From: Diploptera punctata
Lineage: Eukaryota > Arthropoda > Insecta > Blattodea > Blaberidae
Reading direction: 5' to 3'
Assembly (NCBI GenBank): GCA_030220185.1
Contig: JASPKZ010009958.1
Span: 1-64,000 of the forward strand
Length of the DNA: 64,000 nucleotides
Positions 30,895-41,181 of the stretch are shown here, one piece after another. Every line of letters starts with the position of its first letter. Within the stretch, counting starts at the first letter, position 1. The translations under genes and the position numbers were made by a program. A model generated the notes under the pieces. The model ran no database searches, was not told where the DNA came from, and saw only the letters and a program-made list of their open reading frames with translations.

Positions 30895-32075
30895 GTTGAA
30901 GTAGAATTTATGCAGACATTTTGAATGGAAAATTGAAAAGTTTCAGTGAAAAATTCCTTATGGAATGTCAAAATGGATTTAGAAAAGGACGATCTTGTAT
31001 TGATTCAACATTTTCTGTTAAACTATTGCTTGAAAAAAGAAGAGAATTAAACTTAGAAACACATTTTGCTTTCATAGATTTTGAAAAAGCATTCGACACA
31101 GTCGAGAGATCAAAACTCTTAAATATATTGGCAGACAGAAACATACAAAATATTTACAAAGACAACACCATAAAGATTAAATTAAATAACAGATTTTCTG
31201 AAGAAGGAATTATAAATTGTGGTGTGAGACAAGGCTGCCCCCTATCCCCAACACTCTTTGCAATTTATATCAATGAAGTATATGTTCCTGGAACCAAGAA
31301 ATATAAATTTGGAATAAGAATATCAGAAAATAAAAAATTAAACACCCTATTGTTTGCAGATGACCAAATAATAATAGCAAATTCAGAAGATAATCTACAG
31401 AAAGGTCTGTATGAACTTAACAAAATTACAGAAGAATATGGATTGAAGATATCTACAGAAAAAACAAAAATTATGGCATTTCAAGGTGTAGATCCTGTCA
31501 GAAGTAAAACTGTACTGGACAATAAAATTTTGGAGCAGGTGAATAATTTTACATATTTAGGATGCAATATCTCATATGAAGAAGAAAAGGATGTAAATGC
31601 AAAAATATCTAAATTTTTAAGAATTTTAGGGTTAATAAATTTTATCGTCAAGCCACAGTTAGTCCAAAAACATTCAAGACTAAAGTGTATAAAACACCGG
31701 CTCTCCCACTCTTTTGTATGGTAGCAAAGTATGGACGTTGAAACAGGAGGATATACAGAGACATAAATCTGCTGAAATGAGATACCTTCGGAGGACTGCA
31801 GGATACACACTACTAGATCACAAAAAAAATGAAGACATCTTAGAAGAATTACACATGGAACCTTTAGAAAACAAAATTTCTGATCATATGTCAAGATGGA
31901 TGCAATATGTTCATCGAATGGAAGATCACAGGATACCCAAACAAATGTTAAGATATCAACCTGCAGGAAGAAGAAGACCAGGACGTCCACTCAAAAGACT
32001 TTTGGATGGTGTATTTCTTGAGGCTGAAACAGGTCAACAAATGGCCTAAATTCATGAATGTACTATGATGATGAT
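30895..32075 (+). mobile_element. LINE (RTE-like, group A) with long reverse transcriptase fragment
   Basis: Frame 30921-31724 covers reverse transcriptase blocks: NGFRKGRSCIDSTFSVKLLL, AFIDFEKAFDTVERSKLLNI, GVRQGCPLSPTLFAIYINE and LFADDQIIIANSEDNLQ (catalytic FADD), then NNFTYLGCNISYEE. After a frameshift near 31700 the C-terminal part runs at 31714-32049 with YGSKVWTLKQED and RYLRRTAGYTLLDHKKNEDI. There is a short internal deletion after the DTVERSK block. The 3' tail is ATGATGATGATAATG. It is truncated at the 5' end and has no endonuclease. Confidence 0.88.
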
Positions 32076-32198
32076 AATGAGTTTTGTCATTCTGAATTAG
32101 AATCTAACTGCTGTGTTAAACCGTTGGATGTCTTGTATATTCTTTCCCTCTGGTTGTCCACAGATGGACTTCACAATCAAATCCACTACCAGAAAAAT

Positions 32199-32866
32199 AT
32201 GGTTGGTTGGTTGGTTGGTATCTAATGTCGAGCACTTGATAATGAAATCATTCGCTCTCTTGCACTCCAATATTTAGCAGAAAGGCTGGTCTCTTCTACA
32301 AAAGCTGGACAACGGAGGAGATGGTTTCTTTCCATATCTTCATTTAAATTGCAAAAAGGGCATTTAGGTGAATCTGTTATGCCAAGTCTGTGTAGGTGTT
32401 TATTCAAGCAGTCATGTCCCGTTAGCAGTCTGAATGTTGCTACTGCAGATTTTCTTTGTAATGTAGTAATGTCATAAGCTTGTAGATTTTCCCATTCCTT
32501 TCCAGATGTTTTGGTGATGTATTCTTCTCTAAGTTTATTGATGTATTTATTTGAGATAATTCTTTTGATAGAGTGAAAGGAAACTGGAGTAGAAGTTGGG
32601 TTTGATACAATTTTACTACCCTTCTTGGGTAGAAAATCGGCTATTTCATTGCCTGTCACTCCACAATGGGCCGGAACCCATTGAAGTACAACTTCTTTAT
32701 GTAGACGGGATAACTGTTTTATCATTTTGTGACATTCGATAATTTTGATGCTTTTGGGTGTTGTGTCTCGTGTTATAGCGAGAATGGCTGCTTTGGAGTC
32801 ACATAGAATTACAACTTTTGTAAATTTTTGGATGTGATATAAAAGATTTTGTAAACTTAAGAAAAT
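32199..32866 (-). mobile_element. Jockey-like LINE 3' end
   Basis: A 13-bp TSD ACCAGAAAAATAT lies at 32186-32198 and 32867-32880 (one base of uncertainty). The open frame 32222-32725 has WVPAHCGVTGNEIADFLPKK, REEYITKTSGKEWENLQAYD and zinc tail SPKCPFCNLNEDM. The tail is ACCA-type (GGTTGGTTGGTTGG on plus). It is the same family and nearly the same truncation as 9185-9842. Confidence 0.85.
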
Positions 32867-33041
32867 ACCAGAAAAATATAAACGACATCCAACAATCAGA
32901 TTCTAGTAGACAATAGTGAGGATGCTTCACTGAAAACATGTCTAGACATGAAAACATTATATTACGTGAGATTTATATTTCCGTTCTAAGCTCTTGATCT
33001 ATTTTGATACATATAGCCAAATTCTATTGGGGCATATATGG

Positions 33042-33607
33042 GGTGAATCATAAATATGGCTATACGTTTGAAAGCATTGTGTGATGAAAATATTACCATT
33101 ACAGGAAATATGAAATTATCGTTGGAAAAACAATTATTCAAATTACAACAATGGAATAAAACAAAACAGTGTAGAACTTAGTCATTAGTCAAAATGGCAT
33201 TGAATATGCAACAGCAAATTACAACTGCTGCATGGGCAATAATGTATGCTAATGATCGTGAGGCCGCAAGATGGGCAAGACGTGAGTTTAACGTAGCATT
33301 GCAGCCGTCGACTGTGGGGAAGTGGAGAAAACGACTGCTGGAAACAGGAAATTAGATCTATTCCTCTAAACATGCATCATAACGCAATGAATGACTTCCC
33401 AAAGAGTTGCCAATTATGCTTGGCTGTAAACGGCGAACAGTTTGAAGCAATAAAGTGACTTGCTTAGTGTTGTTGTAAGTGATTTGTTTTGTTCTATTGT
33501 TGTAATTTGAAGGATTCCCTTTCCAATGATAACATCATATTTCCTTTAATAATAATATTTTCTTCACAAAATGTGATCGAACGTATAGCCATATTTCTGA
33601 ATCACAC
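33042..33607. mobile_element. Non-autonomous DNA element with ATATGGCTATACG ends
   Basis: Inverted ends GTGAATCATAAATATGGCTA and (complement) GTGATTCAGAAATATGGCTA. A related element is at 53169-53723 with the central part in opposite orientation. It encodes only a short helix-turn-helix fragment. Confidence 0.7.
33194..33355 (+). pseudogene. Transposase helix-turn-helix N-terminus (53 aa)
   Basis: The frame starts MALNMQQQITTAAWAIMYAN and continues DREAARWARREFNVALQPST and VGKWRKRLLETGN before a stop. It resembles the DUF4817-like DNA-binding module of mariner-type transposases. The minus strand of 53440-53570 carries a decayed copy. There is no catalytic domain. Confidence 0.5.
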
Positions 33608-33672
33608 TGTAGATTGATCAGAGCTATTTCTGAAAAGATATAAAATCACCTACTTCCTTTTTTTATTATATA

Positions 33673-34541
33673 CGAGGGTGAATCAAATATAAACCGGAAT
33701 TATTGTTTACAATTTTATTGAATTAACAGAAAAATGCAAAACCACCACCTCATTTTTCTACATAGTCTCCTGCATTTCCAACATACTTTTGCCATTGAGT
33801 TGGCAACTTTTTGATGCCGTCCTTGAAGAATAAGGGATGACGTGTAGTCAGCCAGTTGCGCACAAACTCCTCTACCGCTGCACTGTCACGAAACCACCTT
33901 CCTGCCAAGTCTTCTTTCAGTGGCGCAAATAAATGGTAGTCACAGGGTGACAAATCTGGACTGTAAGGAGGATGTTCCAGAGGTGCCCAATGCATTTTCG
34001 TCAGTTTTTCGTCAAATTGTTTTGTTCCTGGCTGAGGAGCCGAGGAACCCACCTGGCAGACAATTTTCGGAATTTGAGTTCATCATTGATGATGGCTTGA
34101 ACACTTCCAAAGCTTATTCCAATGTGTGAAGCAATTTCAGAAATTTTTACGCGCCGATCCTCCTCAATAAGGTCCCGTACAGCACGAATGTTATCTACAC
34201 TGATGCTTGTTCGTTGCCGTCTTTGGTGGGGCTCATTTTCCACTGAATCCCGGCCCGCTAAAATTTTTTTGCACCTGCATCTTCGAAAGGATTGCTTCCC
34301 CGAACTGCGCATGGAGCCTTCTCAAAATTTCAGAAGGTTTAGTGCCTTCTTTCGCCAAAAATGTAATAATAATGCATTGCGCAACAGACGTGTGTACCTC
34401 TTGCTCGCTCATGGCATACTGAAGCAAGCGGCTGCTCTTCGAAGTGCGACACATCAAGATCCCTACTCCAGACACCCCCACCAACTTCCCCTCCAGTTCG
34501 CTACCAGATACAAATTCCGGTTTATATTTGATCCACCCTCG
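33673..34541 (-). mobile_element. Internally deleted mariner element
   Basis: Inverted ends CGAGGGTGAATCAAATATAA and (complement) CGAGGGTGGATCAAATATAA lie between TA dinucleotides. At 869 bp it is shorter than the roughly 1.3 kb of intact mariners. Minus frames encode the N-terminal HTH (AKEGTKPSEILRRLHAQFGE), the linker (IRAVRDLIEEDRRVKISEIA, ISFGSVQAIINDEL) and the C-terminal catalytic block (HPPYSPDLSPCDYHLFAPLK, third Asp of DD34D). The segment with the first two catalytic Asp residues is deleted. Confidence 0.88.
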
Positions 34542-34751
34542 TACAACTTTCCTCATTAGAGGATTGCCTCAAGGACAAAGTGATATTGACTGATACATAT
34601 ATTGTTTTTGAACTGAAACTAATTTAGAGAATATAACTAGTTTTGTTTTATCTAACAAATGTAATACTGTATAATGTATCTTATATTTTATACATTTTAA
34701 TAATACTCTCATAATTACAAAAAGTAGTGCCATATATTAAAGACAAATTAT
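34542..34751. other. 3' flank of LAP1-B
   Basis: A minus-strand ATTAAA (complement of 34696-34701) lies about 50 bp past the stop codon and could serve as a poly(A) signal. Nothing else is seen. Confidence 0.35.
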
Positions 34752-35927
34752 TTAAACCACATCTCTACAAGATGGCAGTCGAGGTTCAGATTTTACAACA
34801 ACAACGTTATCTGTAATTCTTGTGATAAGTGGTTTCAATACATCTTCGTTGATGTCCTTTTTCCAACTTCGTTCAAGTTCTTCTTCTGCTAATGCAGTTG
34901 CTCTTTCTACATTATGAATCCCGCTAGCCTTTAGTGTAAATAAATAAACTGCTTTATCCACTAAAGGCGTGTGTCTGTCACAAAGAGAATGGAAAGACTG
35001 TGCTACTTTCCCTGGAACCTTATGAAGGTTTTTTATTATCACTGTTCTGTGTTCCTCAACTTTCAGTTTCTTCTCAGCAATAAGTTCTCCATAATCGTTG
35101 TTATACATCATATTTTTTCCAAGTTCTACTCCATCTAGTACAAGAGGACCTGACTTTGTTGAATTAAGGAAATGCATTGCAGCTTTTGCAATCTTCATTG
35201 CTAGACAAGATGGAGTATTATCTGCTCTATCATATAGTATTAAAAATACAGATGGGCGTGAAGGATTACCTTCTACATCTATAATTCCTGAAGAAAACTT
35301 ATACCATATATCGTTCTCTTGTGAAGGAAATTCACTACGAATATTCTTAATATCATCTCTTAAACGTGTTTTTTTTTCCACGGACTCTGAATTCACGTAC
35401 AAATTAAAGAAAGCAATGACAGACACCATTAAGAAGGGGATTACGATATACATCCAATTATTTGATTGGGGTGAATATTTTTTATTTGCATTATTTGCGA
35501 TACTATCCAAGGGTTTATTTTTATGCTGAACTTGCTTTTTCATATCTGCAATCTTTGACGTGTTCAATGCTCTTCCTGCAGGTTGAAATACTGCACTTTC
35601 TGGAATATAGCTTAATTTCCCATCAGGAGAAATAAGTCCATAAGATTTGCCTTCATGATATCCCATATTATTTTGTTGCAAATCGAAGTTACGAGGTGTA
35701 GGCTTCTTTTTCCATCCGTAAGATTCACTGTCTGAACTCGTATGTAAATCAATATTCTCATCATCACTTTCATATTCTGACCTATTGAGTTCTTCGTTAC
35801 TTCCATATCTCCATCCTATTGTAGGGTTCTGATTTCTAGAACTTCTGCTTCTAAGGTTCATGTTGTCAGATTCCATAACTGAGTGTATTGGCCTTCGTGC
35901 CTGAGGGACTTTATATCGTGGGAAATT
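34752..35927 (-). CDS. Torsin activator LAP1-like protein, paralogue B, main exon
   Basis: This exon holds nearly the whole protein. The frame is open from the acceptor TTATGTTTTCAG at 35928 through 391 codons to the stop at 34752. Joining it to the start exon at 37401-37421 gives about 398 residues. The N-terminal half is hydrophilic, with basic and acidic clusters (MNLRSRSSRNQNP, EYESDDENIDLH), as expected for a nucleoplasmic region. A single membrane segment WMYIVIPFLMVSVIAFFNLY follows near residues 165-185. The luminal AAA-like torsin-activator domain contains PSVFLILYDRADNTPSCLAM, LVLDGVELGK, NDYGELIAEKK, VPGKVAQSFHSLCDRHTPLV and PLITRITDNVVVVKS. In this family the luminal domain activates torsin by supplying a missing Arg; I could not assign that Arg with certainty here. 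The copy looks intact. Confidence 0.9.
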   Translation of the reverse strand, partial: NFPRYKVPQARRPIHSVMESDNMNLRSRSSRNQNPTIGWRYGSNEELNRSEYESDDENIDLHTSSDSESYGWKKKPTPRNFDLQQNNMGYHEGKSYGLISPDGKLSYIPESAVFQPAGRALNTSKIADMKKQVQHKNKPLDSIANNANKKYSPQSNNWMYIVIPFLMVSVIAFFNLYVNSESVEKKTRLRDDIKNIRSEFPSQENDIWYKFSSGIIDVEGNPSRPSVFLILYDRADNTPSCLAMKIAKAAMHFLNSTKSGPLVLDGVELGKNMMYNNDYGELIAEKKLKVEEHRTVIIKNLHKVPGKVAQSFHSLCDRHTPLVDKAVYLFTLKASGIHNVERATALAEEELERSWKKDINEDVLKPLITRITDNVVVVKSEPRLPSCRDVV

Positions 35928-36181
35928 CTGAAAACATAAGATAAAATAACGTCAGGTTGGTAAGCATTCATCTTGGCTTCTCTTCCATTCTAGAAATACC
36001 CCACATTACATTAAGTTAGTTCCAAAAGCATTCTTTTCTATCACTCATTAGACAATTAGTATTGTTTGAACTATTAATGGTAATTTGTTTAATATTTAAA
36101 GAAAGTAACACTATGTGGTTTATTAATAGTGAGTGGAGAACATATTTTAATCAACTCACCTCATACATTTTCAAACTTCTT

Positions 36182-36224
36182 TGATACCGACGGTTTCAGA
36201 CAATATCATGTCCTTCATCAGTCA
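36182..36224 (-). ncRNA. Hammerhead ribozyme, canonical CUGAUGA core
   Basis: Minus: stem I UGA/UCA, core CUGAUGA (complement of 36215-36221), unpaired A, stem II GGACA/UGUCU, GAAA, stem III ACC/GGU with a GUC loop. Cleavage is expected after the A opposite 36185. This strand is the sense strand of LAP1-B intron 1. Confidence 0.82.
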
Positions 36225-36593
36225 TGGCGTCCACTGATGAAATTCCGTGATTGTTGATTTCTTTAGTGACATCACCTCTTGTGCTGCCATCTTTCGTTGG
36301 GATTATAAACTTTGTAATTAAATTTTTATCCACCGGAATATCAAAATTCATAGATCGATATTTATTCTTCTGAATGAATATCATTTCCCAAATGATATTC
36401 ATTCAGAAGAATAAATATTGATCTATTTGGGAAATTATATTCATTCAGAAGAATAAATATCAATCTATGAATTTCAATATTCCGGTGGATAAAAATTTAA
36501 TTACAAAGTTTATAATCCCAACGAAAGATGGCAGCACAAGAGGTGACGTCACTAAAGAAATCAACAATCACGGAATTTCATCAGTGGACGCCA

Positions 36594-36636
36594 TGACTGA
36601 TGAAGGACATGATATTGTCTGAAACTGTCAGTATCA
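36594..36636 (+). ncRNA. Hammerhead ribozyme, canonical CUGAUGA core
   Basis: Plus: CUGAUGA 36597-36603, unpaired A36604, stem II 36605-36609 with 36616-36620, GAAA 36621-36624, stem III ACU/AGU with a GUC loop, cleavage expected after A36633, stem I 36594-36596 with 36634-36636. Confidence 0.82.
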
Positions 36637-36842
36637 AAGAAGTTTGAAAATGTATGACGTGAGTCGATTAAAATATGTTCTCCACTCACTATTAATGATA
36701 TAACCTCATAATGTTTACTTCCCAATATTAATTTAAATCCTTACAAGATGTTCAATTCTTAAAAAAAATATTCCTTCTAAATAAATTGGCATTTGTGTCA
36801 ATTTTTAACTATAAGAGTTCAGAGAAAAAGAGACATAAGGCT

Positions 36843-37368
36843 CAACTGCACTTATACTAGCGTTTGATTTTTCATTTCTACTGTTGTAAACTATAGCTCT
36901 TCTTCTGTATTTGCTAAATTATTTAATATTTGTAATTTTTTCAAACAATTTTTATAACATTATTAGACATTTTTGATGTATTTATTTAAATATGCAAATC
37001 ACAATATTATGACACTGTTAGACAATATTGTGATGCTAACTGGTATTTTCTCCACAGAGTATATTACTTAGTCTATGATATTTCTATCGCTGCTTGGATC
37101 AGCGTTAGGGAGTGATAAGAAAGTGTACACCCATTTTTAATAAACATTTGGTAATTTTAATATTATTAATATATTTTTAACATAGATTTGGGAATTTATT
37201 GCAAAGATTGGTTATTTAAATTTCATAGCGATGGATTGTAATCGAGGATGATAATTGATATGTGGTTCGATTGTGGATTATTGCTGGCTCTTTACACTCT
37301 GGCGCATGCACACTGTTATTCTATAGGACTTTGAAAATATTTCACGCTAGTTTAAGTGCAGTTTTTCC
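36843..37368. mobile_element. Unnamed MITE family, copy 1
   Basis: Inverted ends AACTGCACTTATACTAGCG and (complement) AACTGCACTTAAACTAGCG. The interior is noncoding. A second copy is at 40362-41181. It ends about 30 bp from the LAP1-B exon 1 donor. A minus-strand fragment of the same family occurs near 47670-47760. Confidence 0.7.
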
Positions 37369-37400
37369 AAAACATAACCTTTCTTTTAAAATGTTCTTAC

Positions 37401-37438
37401 CTCTGTTGGCCTTGTTCTCATACCGGTAATACACACAT
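37401..37438 (-). CDS. LAP1-B start exon
   Basis: On minus, an exon with acceptor-like CATATTTCAG upstream and donor GTAAGAAC downstream. The ATG at 37421 encodes MRTRPTE and joins in phase 0 to NFPRYKVPQARRPIHSVMES at 35927. The frame across the join has no stop. Upstream bases are probably 5' UTR. Confidence 0.7.
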
Positions 37439-37667
37439 CTGAAATATGATACAAAATGTTATTACAGAAATAAGAGGGGACCTAGTCATTATTAAAACTA
37501 CAGTTAACATGCTCTCAAATTACACTGGTCAACATGATTTTTGTCTCATGAGTACCAATAGTTGTACTTAATGCAGTTTTTTATTGTGTTTTCAAATATG
37601 TATTCGGAATTTCTCCATCACCCACAGTTTTTTTTTATTTCAATTTTAATTAATGGTTATGTAGATA

Positions 37668-37935
37668 GGAAATAACACTATGAGGTTTTTTTTAATATTG
37701 TTTATTTTTTTATTATTTCACTCACCTCATACTTCATAATTCATAGCAGACCCTGGATTTCTTCACATATTTTGTGACATTCTCAATGCTGCGTCACGTT
37801 CACAACAAGGCCGTTGGACGTCAGTTGTGAACGTGACGCAGCATTGAGAATGTTACAAAATATGTGAAGAAACCCAGGGTCTGCTATGAATTATGAAGTA
37901 TGAGGTGAGTGAAATAATAAAAAATAAACAATTTT
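37668..37935. mobile_element. Penelope-like inverted pair
   Basis: Left end TAGGAAATAACACTATGAGG, then TTTCACTCACCTCATACTTC. The right arm is the complement. The centre is AACAAGGCCGTTGGACG. Both arms have GAAAYCCAGGGUC with a four-pair stem III, but the 5' core reads UUGAGAA. It is related to 1355-2047. Confidence 0.78.
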
Positions 37936-38038
37936 AATTAATGGATTTAAATAATTATTTTTTAATAAATGTTTTTTCATCCATTTGTAAACATTTACTT
38001 ATTGCAACCAATCATCAATGTCTACTTTTTTTTTACAG

Positions 38039-38101
38039 AAAAAGGAAAATGTTTTTGGTTGAGAGTATATGAAATTCCAGAAGGATCTAAAATTTCTAAA
38101 G
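38039..38101 (+). other. Possible orphan coding exon
   Basis: A pyrimidine tract and acceptor (TTTTTTTTACAG) precede a 63-bp stretch ending before GTAGAG. One frame reads KGKCFWLRVYEIPEGSKISK without a stop. The composition looks protein-like, and the sequence is not found elsewhere in the window. I do not recognise the protein, and no partner exon was found. Confidence 0.35.
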
Positions 38102-38762
38102 GTAGAGCTATACTGTTTTTGCATTCATTCGTTTCATAAATCCATAAACATTTACTCTTTTTCTGTTTGAAGGTTGATAAATTCTTTTCATATTATTTTA
38201 TTTGTTTTTATTTTTTAATATTTTTATAAAAATATTTTACAAATATAGAATAATAATTTTTTTTTTCAAAGAATTTTAATAGCTTGATAATTTCTTGAAT
38301 ATTTATTTCCATTCATAAATTCTGCAAGGTTATAAATAGATTTATGAATTCCCATTGTAAAATAAAACTAAATGAACTAACTCAGGAGATTTCAGCTATG
38401 AAAAAGAGATATCAAGACAAATGGAATCCTAATATGCTGGCCAATTAATGTTAGACCATCAAGAGGGATGCTCCACAGGCAAAATATAGCAGAAAATTGC
38501 CATTTCTTACTTTCTAGGCGAGTCTAAATGTTTGAATATTGTGTAGTTATGAATGTAGAAAATATTAAAGCGTTTGAAATTATAAATTCCTGTCTCTCGG
38601 AAACCGATATCATATTTGCATTCAGGAGAAAAAAATACTATCAAAATCACATATTTTTCTTTCTGAGACAAAAAAAGTTTCTTTTTTTATTGCTCAGTGT
38701 TATTAAAGTTTGAGTTTATTAGTAAATTTGGCATTTAATTGTATTAAATTAAAATTACTATT
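38102..38762. other. A/T-rich spacer, nothing recognised
   Basis: No supported gene or repeat. Confidence 0.4.
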
Positions 38763-39480
38763 GGAAGTACCACTATGAGGCAAATTATGTATTTACACAA
38801 TTAAATAGGACATATTAACAAATTATATAATCTTGAAGGATGAAGATCAGTAGGAAGACGAAGAAGGCACTGGGCTGAACAGATATGAGATCAGAACAGG
38901 CAAATACCTAATCCGTGAATGATGATATTAACAAATCACTTCATAAAAAATATATATGTATTTTCTCACAGAGACTAATTTTGGAGGCACTCTTCCATCA
39001 TCAGTAACAATCTGGCTGTTGAAATTGTGCCATCAACACCAATATTCTGGTTTGGATGAACTTTTAAGATCAAATCTTGCTTTCTGGGAACTTCAAAATC
39101 CATGGATCCATATTTATTGTGAAATTGAAACAATGGAATTGTAGCTCATAGTTTGTTATAGAATTACATAAGGAAAAGAAAATAAACTGTCAAATTTCGG
39201 TCTACACTATCTTCAAAGTTGCCATCTAGTATTGATTTAATGTACTTTGCTTACCGGGAATTAAAAAAAAATTATGGATCTAAATTTGTTCTTCTGAATG
39301 TATACATTTTGCCAAATGTTTAGTTTCTTTTTTTTTTCAATTTTATGATTCTTTAGCAACCTATGAGTTTCCAATTGATGATTTTTTCAATTTCACCATT
39401 TTTAATATTTCTAAAGCATTCTTTTGTGCGAGTTTTTATTTTTCCTATGTATACACTTCATTTGCAGTCTTTGCAACTAA
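38763..39480. mobile_element. Decayed PLE remains
   Basis: The terminal box GGAAGTACCACTATGAGGC is at 38763. Minus-strand remains of the GIY-YIG tail (TTTGTTCTTCTGAATGTATA on plus, TTTCACCATTTTTAATATTT) are at about 39190-39420. A purine-rich LINE tail-like stretch lies near 38835-38920. No intact hammerhead. Confidence 0.5.
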
Positions 39481-39494
39481 TTAAAATTCATCGG

Positions 39495-39715
39495 AGAACA
39501 TTTTGTTTAAACAACTCACCTCATAGGATTCATGCTTCCATGATATCACGATTTCAACACAGTCCGGCTGAGTCGGGGTTATGGCTGAAGATGAAACACA
39601 ACTGTGTTTGAAACCGCGATATCATGGGAAGCCATGAATCCTATGAGGGTGAGTTGTTTAAACAAAATGTTCTCCAATGAATTTTAATGATTATACCTCA
39701 TAATGTTTACATCCC
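39495..39715. mobile_element. Penelope-like inverted pair
   Basis: Arms TGTTTAAACAACTCACCTCA and TGAGTTGTTTAAACAAAATG are complementary. The outer box is CATAATGTTTACATCCCGAC. The centre is short. Confidence 0.78.
39580..39626 (+). ncRNA. Hammerhead ribozyme
   Basis: Stem I UAUGG with UCAUG, core CUGAAGA 39585-39591, unpaired U, stem II AAACAC/GUGUUU, GAAA, a short imperfect stem III (ACCGCGAU), cleavage expected after A39621. The opposite-arm core is lost. Confidence 0.7.
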
Positions 39716-40361
39716 GACATTAATTTAATATACTTTGCAACTAATTTGATAAATTTCAGATTTTCTACTATCTGGGATATTAACTTTCTTATTAGTTATT
39801 AATAGATTATCCCAGATTTCACGACTCACTATCTATGTTATTTCCCATAATTAATTTGTGAAAAAAATTACAATACCGGTATCTGTGTGTGTAAAATTGG
39901 GCCTGAAATACTGACTCTCTAGCAAGAATTATTAAAACACAAATCCATAATCTTAATAAAATAAGTCCAAAAGAAATGTAATCACACCCAAAAATATACC
40001 CAATAGTCTTCAAGATTGCATTAAATAAGAAAAATCTAGCATATAAGAATTCCTCGAAAAGTAGTTCCAATAATTACATGAAGTCTGTAGCTATAAAGAA
40101 GGTTGAGCCATAAACTGAATCTATAATTGTAAACGATGTTTTTAAGTTCTACAGAATGGATTAATCTTGGTATTAGGGAGGTAAATTATACAGAGTATGA
40201 TTAGAAATCATAATGTGTATGTGCAAAGCTTTGCCAACAGATGGCAGCACTATCTGTGCAACTGGTATGACCAATACTCTCAATAAATTCTCAAACATGT
40301 TTTCTAAGTACTCATATCAGAACCAAAATTGCACTATTTTTTAGGTTATGAAAGTACGGCT
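39716..40361. other. Spacer, nothing recognised
   Basis: Contains a CCAACAGATGGCAGCACTAT-type stretch, a common insect repeat fragment, but no element edges. Confidence 0.35.
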
Positions 40362-41181
40362 CAACTGCACTTCTACTAGCGCTTGATTTTTCAGCTATAT
40401 TGTTGTAAACTAAAAGATTACAATGGTTTGGACATACACTAAGAATGCCTAAGGGAAGATTGCCGAATGATATTTTGAATTGGAAGCCACAGGGAACAAG
40501 ACCAAGGGGAAGAACCAAGGATCGATGGGAGATGATGTAATTGAGGATATGAGAGAGATGGGGATTTTTGATTTGAAATCTACTGCACAGATAGGAAGAA
40601 GTGGCGTAAACTGGTTGAGAAGGCCAAGACATTCCACTGGAAGTCGTAGTGCCTGACAAAGAAGAAGAAGAAGATTGTTGTAAACTATCGCTCTTCTTCT
40701 GTATTTACTAAGATTATTTAATATTTTCAATTTTTTCAAACAATTTTTATAACATTGTTACACAATTTTGAAGTATTTATTCAAATATGCAAATCACAAT
40801 ATCATGACACCGTTGGACAATATTGTGATGCTAACAGCTATTTTCTCCACAGAGTATATTACTTAGTCTATGATTTTTCTATCGCTGTTTTGGGTTATCG
40901 CTGGTTGGATCAGTGTTAGGGAGTGATAAGTAAGTGTACACCCATTTTTAATAAACGTTTGGTAATTTTAACGTTATTAATATATTTTTTAACAAAGATA
41001 TGGAGATTTATTGCAAATATTACTCATTAAATTTCTTAGTGACGGATAGTAATCGAGGATGATAATCAATGTGTGGTTCTCAACTGTGGGTTATCGCTGG
41101 CTCTATAAACTTTGGCGCATGCGCACTGTTGTTCTATAGGACTTTGAAAATATTTCATGCTAGTTTAAGTGCAGTTTTTCC
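40362..41181. mobile_element. Unnamed MITE family, copy 2, split by a LINE
   Basis: Inverted ends as in 36843-37368. Removing the LINE insertion leaves a length close to copy 1. The interior matches copy 1 (GGACAATATTGTGATGCTAA, GAGTATATTACTTAGTCTAT). Confidence 0.75.
40413..40673 (+). mobile_element. LINE (group D) 3' end
   Basis: A 14-bp TSD ATTGTTGTAAACTA lies at 40399-40412 and 40674-40687. It encodes RLQWFGHTLRMPKGRLPNDI and GTRPRGRTKDRWEM-like sequence. The tail is GAAGAAGAAGAAG. Confidence 0.82.

Larger units (their letters stand above)
36105..36725. mobile_element. Penelope-like inverted pair inside LAP1-B intron 1
   Basis: The arms AGTGAGTGGAGAACATATTT and its complement frame the pair; the outer box CATAATGTTTACTTCCCA ends it. 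Each arm encodes the tail IWEMIFIQKNKYRSMNFDIP. A small extra duplication of the junction (CATTTGGGAAATTATATTCA-like) lies at 36390-36440. Both arms carry CUGAUGA hammerheads. Confidence 0.83.

Noticed and set aside
17624..37421. LAP1-A as an alternative last exon spliced to the MRTRPTE exon at 37401
   Set aside because: Joining that exon to 17653 in its phase reaches TGA after eight codons, so the two do not make one frame.
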